The position numbers and the translations under genes were made by a program. Shown here piece after piece: positions 11,161 to 22,653 of a stretch of DNA of 64,000 nucleotides. This DNA comes from Xanthostigma xanthostigma. Its lineage: Eukaryota > Arthropoda > Insecta > Raphidioptera > Raphidiidae. The stretch is from positions 50,003,201-50,067,200 of the forward strand of contig OY754470.1 in NCBI GenBank assembly GCA_963575645.1, in the 5' to 3' direction. The notes below the pieces were generated by a model. It was not told the DNA's origin. It worked only from the letters and a program-made list of their open reading frames with translations, and did no database searches. Numbering within the stretch: the first letter of the stretch is position 1; every line of letters begins with the position of its first letter.

Positions 11161-12855
11161 AATAATAATTGTTACAGTATCTGTTAAATAATTTTTGAAT
11201 TGTTGTTAGGTCTAGATAACCCAAAGGCACGCAAGACAACTATTAAATTCACTAGATTATGTTGGCGATATCTAAACAACAGGGAATCCGCACAACTTGT
11301 GCATTTCGAAGAGAAGTGCATTTTCGATTCAACATTTTTGAGTAAATTCGGTGCATTTAAACAAATAGTGTTTACACTAATTAAAAGACATACAAGTTTT
11401 GATAAAAACAATGATCGCTCTTTATGTTTCTATTATGATTTTTTGAAAAATTCAATATAAATTTCCATTAAATTACTCCAATAATTTTACATAATCTTAT
11501 TTATTTATTTATCTTTACATGTATCGTATACCGTATTGTATGATATGATTGTATAATATGCCTTATGGCAGTAGTGCTAATGACCCTGGCAATCGAAGCA
11601 TACTTTTTTTATTTATTTATGTCTTTGTCATCTCTATTCGAGAGCCCTCACTGAGAGTGAAACCGTGTAAACGAATTTGATATTAAATGTGAGCGATATC
11701 AGAAACATTTTCCTCAGATCGTGCTTCATTGCAGATCGCCCGAGCTGCTTAGATCACGTAAGGTCTAGTAGATCGCCGATAGACTGCTTTTATTATACCC
11801 CGTTGGTGGATACCCACTCTTTTGTCTAGGAAGTGACAGTCAGGGGATATCGTATTCGTGTTGTCCCGTGTGTTAACGGCCTAACAATAGTAGTAATCAA
11901 AACTGAAAATATTTTCCTTGCCCATGTACTGCTGAATGACTATAACAAATTTTGTACTATGCACAAACAGAAAAGGGCATTGCACGATCCGCTATGTGAT
12001 GACAGTATCACATACTTTTTTTAAGGACCCGCTCACCTGACGGCTCGGTCGTTATCAAAGTCTTTTCGCATCACATCTTTGTGTACAGGGTGTGTTTTAA
12101 AAATGCCCTGAGATTTATAAATTGGAACCGGTCCGAATATTTTTAATTTTTTACTTTTTAAAACAATTTTACCGAGAAATATAATTAAGGCTCTCACAGA
12201 CCAAGGCGGCCGCGGTGGCGACAGAAGTGCGTTCGCGGTCATTTTGGCGGGAATTTGCAGCGTTCAGTCTTGCGGCCACTATACGGTGGCGGCCAAACGC
12301 TTCGTGTCGTTATAGCTGTTAGTACCGACAATACACTATACAACCTAGCACGACTATTCTATACCGGTTTGTCGGTTACAAAGCAACATTCAGTATATTT
12401 ATTTCGTTTTGTGGATATAAACAGCTGTGCTTTTGGGTGTAAATATACGGCATTCACGACGAATATAAACTTTATATGATATACAGCCTCTGCAGATACC
12501 ATACTTACATACTCTGCGTGTAAAAACATAACCCAACTACCGAACTAACTATGATGCTTTTGCACCGTATCTATTGTTTGAAAAGAACTTTTGCAATTTT
12601 AGATTGATGTTTGTTTCTATAGCCGTGATAATAACCAGTAAAGTTCCTGGAATAACGATTCTACAGTAACTGTACACAAAAGATATAGTACTACATCACC
12701 TATCGAACGTTTGTAATCTACAATAACAACTATACATAAAATAAATAAAAAGTAAGTTCAAAAACTAAAACCCGACTACTGACAAGTATGAAACAAGAAA
12801 ATATTCTCATCTGAGGATAAATAAATACAAATATACATACTTAGACTGCTAAAGT
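11161..12855. other. Unassigned stretch with a GC-rich patch
   Basis: The patch at about 12170-12310 contains 'caaggcggccgcggtggcga' and 'ggtggcggccaaacgc', and may be a transposon end or regulatory DNA, but nothing establishes which. The 86-codon frame at 11200-11460 (+) has no recognisable domain. Confidence 0.35.
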
Positions 12856-12869
12856 CATAATCCTTTCTT

Positions 12870-12960
12870 TTGGCTTCGCCGTAGTCGGGTAAAAGAGCTG
12901 ATCAAGTGCGAGCTGGACTCGCGTACTGAGAGTTCCGCACTATCGAAAACCCTAAAATGT
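12870..12960 (+). repeat. Dispersed insect repeat fragment
   Basis: The sequence 'gctgatcaagtgcgagctgg' followed by 'actcgcgtactgagagttcc' resembles, from memory, a 3' segment very common in lepidopteran genomes (usually 'gtgcgagt.ggactcgc...gggttccgtac'). Only this short piece is present. Confidence 0.45.
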
Positions 12961-15900
12961 TGTAACGTTATTAATCATTCTATAATTTAGAAATAAAATT
13001 AGAACTAATTATGCAAATTGTTTATAGAAAAACTAAATTATTTTCTGTTAAAATTATGCAGACGAACGAGTACCAGTTGTTTGACAGTTGTAACGAAAAA
13101 ACAATAATATATATATATTTTTTTTGTATATTAAAGTTCTTGATCTACAAACTTCAAGATATTTATATTAAAAAAATAGCGTGTAATAAAGTTTATGACG
13201 GGAGAGAAATATGTATTCTTATTGAAAAAATCTGACAGAATCGATTAGGTCTCATGAAATACAATATCGTACCAAAAATATTGAATATTCTTTTATGGAT
13301 AATGTTCGTCATATTTTTTTTTCAGTCGAAAGTCAACACAATGCAAGTTAATTACAATTTTTTATTATACGTATTTTGTGAGATTATTTCATTGTTCTTA
13401 AAAAATCAATTTTATGGCTTGAGTGCGTTGAAGGATTTCCCAGTGGATGAATGCATATAAAGCTAAAATACCACTCTGCTTTATGATAAAAGTAGAATAT
13501 ATGGGTCACATATGTCAGTGAAAATTGAGATGCAGTAGCTTTTGGTTATTACGACATACCCGTAGTACCTATATCATAACGTACTTCCACATTCACTCTG
13601 TTATACTGAAATTGTTCGCATTTTGTTGGTTATGTTCTAAACTCTAGTGTTTTTTTTAAAATAATTTTCAGTTAGTTATAATGTAAAAACAACAGCAATC
13701 AATTCGTTGACGCAGTTATATTTGTAATCGATTTTTCTTATTAAGTACAAAAAAATGCTGCCAAGAAAATCTGAAAATAATAATCTACATTTTTTTTAAT
13801 TCACAAAGATCGGCTTAAATGTTAACATAAACTACTCTTGAATTTTATTTGAACACAAAAAAAACACTTTTTTGTGTTTTTTTAGTTTTTTTATTGAAAA
13901 CTGCAAAGTCATAAGCAAATTATATGGTGGAAGTGAAGTGTACGTGGTGGAAGAACGTGACGATATAACACATTTGTATGATGGGCGATAACTGGCAAAA
14001 GGTTTAGACTTTATATAGTAAAACCAGTATTTTGAGTATATAATTTCAGTATAAAAAATCATACAGATATATATTAGATTTTATGTGAAAATTGCATATT
14101 TCTTGTTATGAACCAGCTTTTATACAGTCAATGAAGCCTTTTACTTTGAAGTAGGTACTGAAGATTTTGAGGTTATTTTAATTTTGTTTTTTTATATTAT
14201 TTAAAATCAGAAATCTTTTGGAGCGAGTACGGAATTATTTATATTTATAGATATACAAATTAAAATGTCATTGCAATTTAAGTATATGGGGAATAATTCC
14301 AAAACGGGTTACCTGAAGTTATAGTGATCTCAATTTGAAATAAATTTTATTTTAGACTGTAGACACTCGACAACCGAGGTCATTAGCGTGTAGATCTGTA
14401 AAATAGACAACTGGCACTGTATTATAAAATGTACAACTGCTTATAATTGAGACATGGCAAATTTGCAAACCGTGCGTTTATCTTTTTCACCCTGTTTCGT
14501 AATATACAGTAATATCACATCTATTATGTTTTACTCTGCATCTTTACGATTAAAGGAAACCCTTGTAACATTTAAACATAATAGAACCTATATAAACAAC
14601 TATAAAACTAAGATTTTTTCCTCATTCTCGCTACTTCTTGATATTTTCTGTCGTTGGATTCTCTCTAGATTTTCGAAACTAATAAAAACGTTTCATTTAT
14701 CAAATCTTATTACTTATTACTCACGACTAACAATTGGAAAAATATGACCTGTATTATTTAAAAAAATGCCAAAAACATAGGAAAATTTTCAAATAAAACA
14801 GAAAGTACTTTTGATGTAAACAATTCTTTTTAAATCTAACCTAAGATTTAATAGATCATCAATTATATTTTCTCTTTGCCAATAAATAATACTTAATAAG
14901 AAATTGATCCAATATTTTTTTTACCAAAATTGAAACTTTTAGACAAAATTCTGTCTCCAAAAACCGAACCACCCCAAAATGTTCAATTAATTGTGCATAA
15001 ATTTCATCCCTGTTCTGTCTACAGTCAAAAATAAAGTGGCCTATGGTAAAATAATATTAATGACGATTCAGTCCCTAAAAATTCAGTTGGATTTCAGCAG
15101 TGAGTAAGTATTTCTCTTTGCATTGGAATGAGACATAACTGTTTGTAATATTTTATTTTACGATAAAAAAATATTTCTCAGGAAGAAATAGGTTTTAAAG
15201 AAGTAAGAGAATTTTTCAAATCGAAATCATGGAGTTACTCGCTTCAAATATTACAAATTTTTCATCTTCATAACATTAGTATGGATAAAATTTGACTGTA
15301 TACATTTTTTCCCAAAAAAATCGACTTGGTTTACTTTGGCTTGTGGCTAAAGATATCATGCTTGCAAGAATACAGGACGAGAGACCAAGGAGGATGGGCG
15401 GTGTAGAGTTTATCGTATGTTGTTAGGAATAGGTTAATCCCTCTATACGAACTTTCCTTTACCTTGGGTTCGAGCAATGCTAATCCTCCACTCTTAGTTA
15501 TATGTGTCTAATATAACATTTTCATCTAATTCATCCTTCACTTTATCCTTATGAACTTTCCGAATCGATATCATATCAGCTATCCTGGATTTTATCTTTT
15601 TATATACGCCAGGATTTATATACATTTAATATTTTTATTTAATTGCTTTTCGTTCACATAACGAAACTTGAGCTTTGAAGATTTTTTTAAACAGATAAAT
15701 CGAGTTTTCTCAAACAATTATATATTCTCGCTTATTAATGGTGTGAGAGGATACTGATTTTTGAAACGAATACAAAATTTTCAAAACGAGTTTCAAAATC
15801 ATCACACGAGTTTAAAAAGTAGACACCTTCTTGGCACATGTAAACGAACGTGCGTGAAAAGTGACAGCCGTGTGTAAAAAGTGAAAAGACTTTTAACGTA

Positions 15901-16010
15901 ATGCGACTGTTTACGCACGGTCCATAACCATTTGAAAGCACCAGTTTGCATGTCAGGTTTGTATTATAAAAAATCATTACGTGATTGGAGGTTATGTTTT
16001 TGATGATGTT
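12961..16010. other. AT-rich stretch without a recognised gene
   Basis: Only chance frames (for example 13011-13460 + and 14454-14747 +), all rich in Phe, Ile, Lys and Asn as expected of AT-rich non-coding DNA. A small palindrome 'aacacaaaa...ttttgtgtt' lies near 13853-13880. The block 'tttatcgtatgttgttagg' near 15409 recurs near 20962. Confidence 0.45.
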
Positions 16011-16487
16011 ATAGTTATTGGCGTAACTAGTAGTCTAAGTCATTCATCGCGCTGACAGGTCATGACTTAGTCTACAAGTCGCGCCCATAATTTTATTCAA
16101 CAATTGCGCGTTATTCATGTTTTAATTATAATGAGATGTTGTAAATATCTATTTATTTCTTTATAAAAAAAACTGTCAATATTAACAGCACCAAACAGCA
16201 CGATTCAATGTTTTGGTTTGAGGTTAGCCGGTTATGAATAAACTCCATGTCGAAAACATTCGGCCTCTCAATTTTAGCCTCAATGGGTAACAACGGAGTT
16301 GTTGTTACCTACTATTTCGTTACGACTCAGAAAATAGTTACGTTTATTTTCATTACTCCACAACGGCCGAGCTAGTAGGAATATTTATTGAGTTATGACA
16401 AGTAATTGTCACCAGTCGGTAAATGGCTATTTAGGGTTCGGTTTTTAGGCATGATAAAACATGAATAACGCGCATGAGTTGAATAAA
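16011..16487. mobile_element. MITE with 5' hairpin plus TTTATTCAAC terminal repeats, copy 2
   Basis: It is almost identical to 2635-3104 from 'atagttattggcgtaacta' to 'catgagttgaataaa', in the same orientation. The 5' hairpin differs slightly at its tip ('cattcatcgcgctgacaggt' here). The flanking DNA is unrelated, confirming these as element boundaries. Confidence 0.8.
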
Positions 16488-17646
16488 CTAGATTTGTCCG
16501 CGTATTGTAATTAAAAAAATATTTTTTAGTGTCAATCGCTATTAAATTGCTACTTTATGTAAAAATAACTTCAAACTCCAATATACTATTATTTTCTTTT
16601 ATTATAAAAAATATATTAATGTTTTTAATGCGAGAAATCTAAATTATATTTTTTAGGAACAAAAATATTTTTTCTACTGAACTTTATCAAGAGCCATGTC
16701 TGGTGTCAATTCGTAGCTTCAGTTTATATAAATACTAAAAATGTAATGAATACTTTTGGTAGTTCTAAGATTTGGATGTTGATATCTTATTTAATAACTC
16801 TTAACATTTTTTCGATATATAATTTGAAAATCTTCGTCTCTCTCGAATATAGCAATTCACGATTTCTTCCCGACTTGTATATGGCCCTTTTGTTGAATTT
16901 TTTATTACAGTATCAATCATTTGATTAAAAACATGACCAATGTAGAAAATAAAACCCAACGAGTCCCTACAATGATACGCAGGTATTTCATCCCCGTATC
17001 CCTTATATTATGTTATAATGTATATCTACGGTAGTTTCATTTTTCTTTATTTTCTAAGTGTTTTCCTTTTCACGTATAATATAAAAAGATTGATTGATTT
17101 TGTATCTACGTATATTTCTGTCTTCTTTTCTTTTATTTTACATTTCACTCATCTCCTAACACTTATTTTATTATTATTATTATTGGCATTTTAGCTCTAA
17201 GTTTTATATATTACCTTGCAATATTGATATTTATATCTGCTTTGTAACATTTGAAAGAAACGTTTTAGATTAGATTATGTTGTAGATCAGAGACGCTCGA
17301 CAACTAAAGTTATATTGTCTCTGAAAAAAATAATTAAACAAAACATAAATACAGTGACAATAAAATTAACAAATATATAAAACAACTGATAAATACAACA
17401 AATATATAAAACAACGAAATATATAAAAAGAAACTTTGTCTTTACATAAATTGTTTTGCATATTGAGAACTGAATGCTTATTAATCAATTTGTAATACTT
17501 ATCTGCTTAATAAGATCAAGTGCTCTAAGCATCAGGTATCGAGTTTTCGCTTTACAAAATGACTTAAGCAAAGTATTTAATACATTATTTGAAGCACTAA
17601 GCTCTCAGTATTGTCCAGCTCTTAAGTGAGCTATAATTATATAATT

Positions 17647-17675
17647 GCACATACCGCTAAACTAGCGGTATGTGC
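17647..17675. repeat. Perfect 12-bp hairpin
   Basis: GCACATACCGCT and AGCGGTATGTGC are exact reverse complements separated by 'aaact'. The hairpin is followed by 'tttattatcgc'. No surrounding gene context allows a function to be proposed. Confidence 0.8.
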
Positions 17676-17885
17676 TTTATTATCGCTTTGTGCGTCAGAG
17701 CTGACTTTCGTTCATATAAGAAGTTATATCTAAGTTAATTTCACACGAAATCCATTCAAATTGAAGCTTTTTGAAAAGAGGAGATTCTAATCTATAAAAC
17801 AGAACCATTTTTAAATCAATTCGAGTTCATAAATACTATTAAAATTGTAATTGAAAATCACAAACAGCAGTTGTCGGTTGGTCTG

Positions 17886-17920
17886 TACGTATGTACGTAT
17901 GTACGTATGTACGTACGTCA
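17886..17920. repeat. Short GTAC/GTAT tandem repeat
   Basis: A simple repeat of 'gtacgtat' units ending 'gtacgtacgtc'. Confidence 0.85.
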
Positions 17921-18175
17921 CGACTCTACAGATCGCAATTTTGGTCGGATTGTCTTGGGTTATATTTTATTCACTTTGTTTACTATCAGACCAGAACCCT
18001 ATTTAAATTCACTAAAATGTGTTCAGTAGTTTAATTTTTATAAACAGTTTTATTTTATTATTTTTGACAGCTAATAGTTTAAAAAAACAATATAATAATT
18101 GCTGTGTAAATATAGTGTAATCCATAAAACAAGTGCTACACTTCTATACCGTGATAACACCACTACACGTATTAG

Positions 18176-18330
18176 GGCGCCGTGGCGTAATGGTTATGCC
18201 GTTGGATCCCCAAGGGCAAGGTCCTGGGTTCAATTCCTTACGAGATCATTGATATTTTTCTTTTTTTTTCTTTTTATTTTGTTTTATTTTATTCCACTTG
18301 ATATTAATTATATATTATATTATGTATAGT
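18176..18330 (+). mobile_element. tRNA-derived SINE, AT-body family, copy 1
   Basis: A tRNA-like head occupies about 18176-18250. It has a pol III A-box-like GTGGCGTAATGG and a B-box-like GGGTTCAATTCC, and ends 'gagatcatt'. It is followed by a T-rich body containing 'ttattccacttgatat'. The same head-body arrangement occurs at 44851-45060, showing a dispersed family. The head is too diverged to be a working tRNA: no normal anticodon loop can be drawn. The reading frame over it (18099-18329) is incidental. Confidence 0.65.
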
Positions 18331-19470
18331 TCTTAATTTTTTTTATTTTTGCAAACTTAAAAAAAATATTTTTTCAATTTTTAATTATTTATTTCTTTAA
18401 ATTTTTAAATCTTTTTAAATTTATTAAAAATATTTTTTAATTGTTATTTTTTTATCATACAGTGGAAAACTTGCGGGATGTGCACTTTTGGTTTTGCCAA
18501 CTATTTGTAGTTTTATTTCCTTACATGACTATTAATGTAGCTCCTAGTAAATAATTTTGGTACAATGAAAAACACATTCACATGTTTTCTCCGGGCAAAA
18601 TTTAGAGCCAAATCAGGCAGCATTCTGTCCGCATTCTAATAACAAGTAGATTTGGCAACACTGAAATATTATCATCAATTTTATTGTAACTGGAACTTGT
18701 TGCTTACTCATACAATTTCTGTGCGTGTGCAAATTGTAAAACAGGTTGAAAACTGCTGACGTCAGCGTACGCATCATATAACCGGGATAAAAGAGATACG
18801 TTACACACACACACACACAGTCACGTGGTCGGGTGCTTACATAAGCATATCAATTTGTCATAACTGTAACGTGTGTAGCTTCCTTATAGAGACGTTTTAA
18901 TTACAATAATGCCGTCGGCGGCAGCGGATACTACAGTTAGTATCTAACTATGTACCCGGCGTACCTAGTAACATACAACTGATGTAGTACTTTGCAAGCC
19001 TCGAGATTCGGTAGATAGGGACTTCCCCCACAGAACCCGCTGGCTGTTCGAGTCTCCTGTTACCACAACTGTGAACTTACTAAAGGTGTGCTTTTCAGAG
19101 GCTGGCCCGGATTATTCATGTTTTTAATAGTGTCGAACACCCTCAAGTGATTTGATTACGTCGTGTGGGGAAGGTGAGATAAAGAAATGGTTATAATGAT
19201 TTAATATGACAACTAAAGTGAAATAGGAAAACTCTTGCCTGAAATATTTCATGAAATATTTTGAAATCTCCGATATATTCTTCTGACGTTTATGGTGCTC
19301 TGTTACCGAGCGTCTGTACACTAGTTAAAAAAACATATAAATCATAAGACTCAAGGAAGTCTTTATCGTTTGGAGTTTATTTACACATTTAGAAATCTAC
19401 GTTCAATTAACTTCAATTGTTCGTTTAGACACTGGTGCAATAATCTGCAATAAAAAATGACTAATTAACT
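18331..19470. other. AT-rich stretch with a CA microsatellite
   Basis: Poly-T/A-rich DNA followed by a (CA)n tract at about 18804-18820. No gene is supported. Confidence 0.45.
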
Positions 19471-19700
19471 TTTTCTTCATACCTCGATCGAAAGTACGTA
19501 CTTTCGTCCTTTATAGCAGGGACGAAAGTTTGACATTTACTCCCTGTTATTTATTATATTAAATGACAGCGGTAACCCTAGTTACGAGTCTAAATACGCA
19601 TGAGAAATTTTTTCCTCCCGCCGTTCTCACTGGGAGTAAATGTCAATCTTTCGTCCCTGCTGACGAAAGTACGTACTTTCGAGTGGATATGAAGAAAAAT
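19471..19700. mobile_element. Inverted-repeat element with GAAAGTACGTACTTTC palindromes
   Basis: The left arm (about 19471-19545) and right arm (about 19634-19700) are reverse complements. They share 'ttcttcata', 'gaaagtacgtactttcg', 'cagggacgaaag' and 'tgacatttactccc'. Each arm carries its own self-complementary 16-mer GAAAGTACGTACTTTC. The spacer is about 90 bp. No coding content. Confidence 0.8.
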
Positions 19701-19710
19701 CGTATACAAC

Positions 19711-19818
19711 ACACGGGCCTTAAAAGTTGAAATCTCGGCCCTGCGCGTCATGATGCCCTCGGATTCGCCTCGGGCTCATGACGCGCAGGGCCGATAATTC
19801 AACTTTCGGCCCTTGTGA
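19711..19818. mobile_element. GC-rich tight hairpin element
   Basis: Arms of about 45 bp are separated by a loop of about 13 bp. 'cacgggcct' pairs with 'ggcccttgtg', 'aaagttga' with 'tcaacttt', and 'ggccctgcgcgtcatga' with 'tcatgacgcgcagggcc'. It lies 10 bp after the preceding inverted-repeat element and its GC content stands out sharply from the AT-rich surroundings. It may be a small MITE. Confidence 0.85.
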
Positions 19819-20008
19819 TGTAATATACTATTTTATTGGAGTGAAAATGGGCTACTAGATGTTCCAAACTCTCACCCTGGAAAATTAGAAATTACGCTTA
19901 AATTTTACTTAAAAATAGAACTTAAAAATTATAGCTAAACGTACTGTTTGATTTTTTTAAAAACTATTTCCAAACCTTTAAAAGCTTTGAAATTATTATT
20001 ATTTTTTT

Positions 20009-20699
20009 GACATGATAACGTCTTATAAATTGATGAATCACCAATCTTATAAATTGATAAAACATCGACTGCATGTACGAAAAAGTGTAACGTAACGTTC
20101 CTAACGTTCCTAACGTTCGTAACGCGTAACGTTCCGCCTGACCCTGTGCGTGCTTTTTGCTAATTTCTCGCTCAATTTAAATCAGATCGGTTTGAAACCC
20201 GTCTTAAACGAAAGAGAAGAACATTTTACATAGATTTCGTAAATTCGTATAACAGAATTTGCCTAAAGAGTTTTTTTATACAAATTTATATAGAAAAATA
20301 TTTTATACAAATTTATATAGAAAAATAGCTGTAAAAATGCAATGTTGTCTAATGCATGGCGCGACGCGGTCGGTTGTCATTGTTTGCCGTACATGGAAAT
20401 TAGAAGCAAACGTATGTCTTGTCTTAACATGAAAACGGCTGCATTTCTAATGTTTAATTCAATTTTTTGACATTAGTATTTTGTGAAATGCAACGCCTTC
20501 TAAGTTAAGTATTGGAATAACTAATTATTATTAGAACATAATACTTTGTAAGTTGCAAACGTCACTTTTGACATTTCTTATCATTCCGACACCAAGGATA
20601 AGCGGATTGAAACCAAATTTTGGGAGGTTTAGGTTATGTATTACGGAATACGTTATCACGTAAAACTATCGTCCGTAAACCGACTTTACAGACAACCAA
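20009..20699 (-). mobile_element. TTGG/GTC-family element, copy B (full length)
   Basis: On the minus strand it begins TTGGTTGTCTGTAAAG after 12 A residues and ends at 'gttatcatgtc' followed by 7 A residues. It shares the whole internal order with copies C and F: the 'ggtttaggttatg' block, an AT-rich repeat pair ('atacaaatttatatagaaaa'), the 'ctgatttaaattgagcgaga' block, a GCGTTA-type array and the 'catgcag' block. Its array reads 'gtaacgttcctaacgttcc' when seen on the plus strand, differing from the other copies. No coding capacity. Confidence 0.9.
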
Positions 20700-21490
20700 T
20701 TTTTTTTTTTTGACAAAAGCGACTGCCAAATTGTGAAGCGCTGTAACTGTAAATTATTAAAACTTTTATTTATTTCTGAAAAAAACTGTTAAAGTATAAC
20801 GCCTCTCTTAGAGAGCTAATAGGACATTTCCAAATGAAGTTTAATGTTTTGTTTTTAATGTGCTTAAAGTATTATTTTACATTACTTATGGCGAAGTAAA
20901 ACATTTTTGTCTCTAGAATACAGATCAAAATACCAAGAATAGAAACAAGTGTACAATTTATCGTATGTTGTTAGGTTTAGGTTAATGCGTGTCTCCTAAC
21001 TTCGGATGCAAAATCCGGTCCTGTGTAATGGTTCATTTCTCGCGCGACGTCCGCCGCCCGATGGCAGAAGAGACGCTCATATATCTCGACACTGACGCCG
21101 CACCTGCTTCCTCGGCCGCTGCGACCTGCACGGCCATTTGTCTCCCGACGCTGTAGGTGCCTGTCGCCCAGCGCCCTCTATCCGCCCTCTACCGCCTCTA
21201 CCTCACCTCTTGCTGTAACGTACACCGATAGATCCTGTAGCGCTTTGCACATAGGGCACCCCCTGTGAGGTTGTTATTGCTATCATAACCAGACACTCTC
21301 AAAAATATTTACACAAGACACTCCAGAACTGGATAACGCCGTGAACTAGGTGACTTTCTCACAAGACCTTTGCCGGCGGTGTAGATAATATCTACTGATA
21401 ATGAGAAAATAATTTTCACTGGAACTATATTCAAAATTTAAGAGATGAGGCATAGATTGGGGCGGGTATGTAGCTTAAGCAACGAATAAT
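20700..21490. other. Unassigned stretch with a GC-rich island
   Basis: The segment at about 21030-21260 is strikingly GC-rich ('cgcgcgacgtccgccgcccg', 'ccctctatccgccctctacc') within AT-rich DNA. I cannot assign it to an exon, promoter or element. Confidence 0.4.
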
Positions 21491-22653
21491 TCTAGATGGA
21501 AAAGTCTAAAGCAGAACATTTGACTTAGGAACTTTGTTTGGACTAGTTAGGAGATAAACATACTAAAAGTCCTTACCTCTCCGAGGTACGCCCGAAGGGG
21601 GGGAGCACAAAGAAGGTCCCGTTTTTTGGTATTTTGCTTTCATCTCGAAAACGGTACGTCGTACGAAATTTTGTTGGAATACATAATGAAAGCTGATAAA
21701 ATTCTCTACAACTTTAGTTTTCACACTTTTTATCTATCTCCAATCTTTGCCTAGCTATGAGCTCCGAAAAATGGTCGATTTTCAAAAATGTGTTAAATTC
21801 TCTGTAGCACATTGTAACAAGACGAATTTGTCAAAATCATTTCGTATCGCTCATCCACACTATTAAAAACACCTACACACTATTAAAAAATAACATAAGC
21901 TGGGAGTACCTCCACACAGTCTTTCCCACTGGGCACTCTGGCACGTGCCCAGGGCCCCGCGATCGATAGGGACCCCCTAGTTTAATGGTATACTAAGTAC
22001 CTAAACTGTTTTAAACAAAAATCATCAGTGAACTATTTTTCATATACTTATTTTTTTTGTGTCCTTCATGTTAAAATTGGGAACGTGATCCTTTTAAATA
22101 TATGCATTTTATATCACATTCCTCGACTTAGAATCTAGAACCTTGTTTATCTATTTTCTTTGTCTATTCTAACAAAATAGTGCTCTGTTAAGGTCATAGG
22201 GGCCCCATAATCCTAATGTGCCCAGGGCCTTCAATAGGTTAAAGCTTATGTTATTTTTTAATAGTGTGTGGGTGTTTTTAATAGTTTGGATGAGCGATAC
22301 GAAATTATTTTGACAAATTCGTATTGTTACAATGTGCTACAGAGAATTTAACACATTTTTGAAAATCGACCATTTTTCAGAGCTCATAGCTAGGCAAAGA
22401 TTGGAGATAGATAAAAAGTGTGAAAGCTAAAGTTGTAGAGAATTTTATCAGCTTTCATTATGTATTACAACAAAATTTCGTACGACGTACCGTTTTCGAG
22501 ATGAAAGCAAAAAACCAAAAAACGGGACCTTCTTTGTGCTCCCCCCCTTCAGGCGTACCTCAGAGGGGCAAGGACTTTTAGTATGTTTATCTCCTAACTA
22601 GTCCAAACAAAGTTCCTAAGTCAAATGTTCTGCTTTCGACTTTTCCATCTAGA
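21491..22653. mobile_element. 1.16-kb inverted repeat with two 410-bp arms
   Basis: The left arm (21491-21900) and right arm (22244-22653) are reverse complements end to end, from 'tctagatggaaaagtc' to 'aataacataagc', with a low scatter of substitutions. Both arms are exactly 410 bp, so there has been no net indel. The 343-bp loop (21901-22243) contains two direct 'gtgcccagggcc' blocks. No reading frame of note exists. Transcription across it would give a very long double-stranded hairpin. It could be a fold-back transposon or an endogenous hairpin-RNA locus; the sequence alone does not decide. Confidence 0.9.

Larger units (their letters stand above)
16488..18175. other. AT-rich stretch without a recognised gene
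   Basis: Non-coding AT-rich DNA with two small features listed separately, the hairpin at 17647-17675 and the GTAC repeat at 17886-17920. Confidence 0.45.

Noticed and set aside
11200..11460. 86-codon plus-strand frame and an overlapping minus-strand frame
   Set aside because: Two strands open over the same DNA and no motif on either; most likely chance.
12020..12060. Minus-strand AG|GTGAGC (complement of 'gctcacctgac') as a splice or recursive site
   Set aside because: No pyrimidine tract precedes it on the minus strand.
17886..17920. GTAC/GTAT repeats considered as a CRISPR-like array
   Set aside because: Simple microsatellite without spacers, in eukaryotic DNA.
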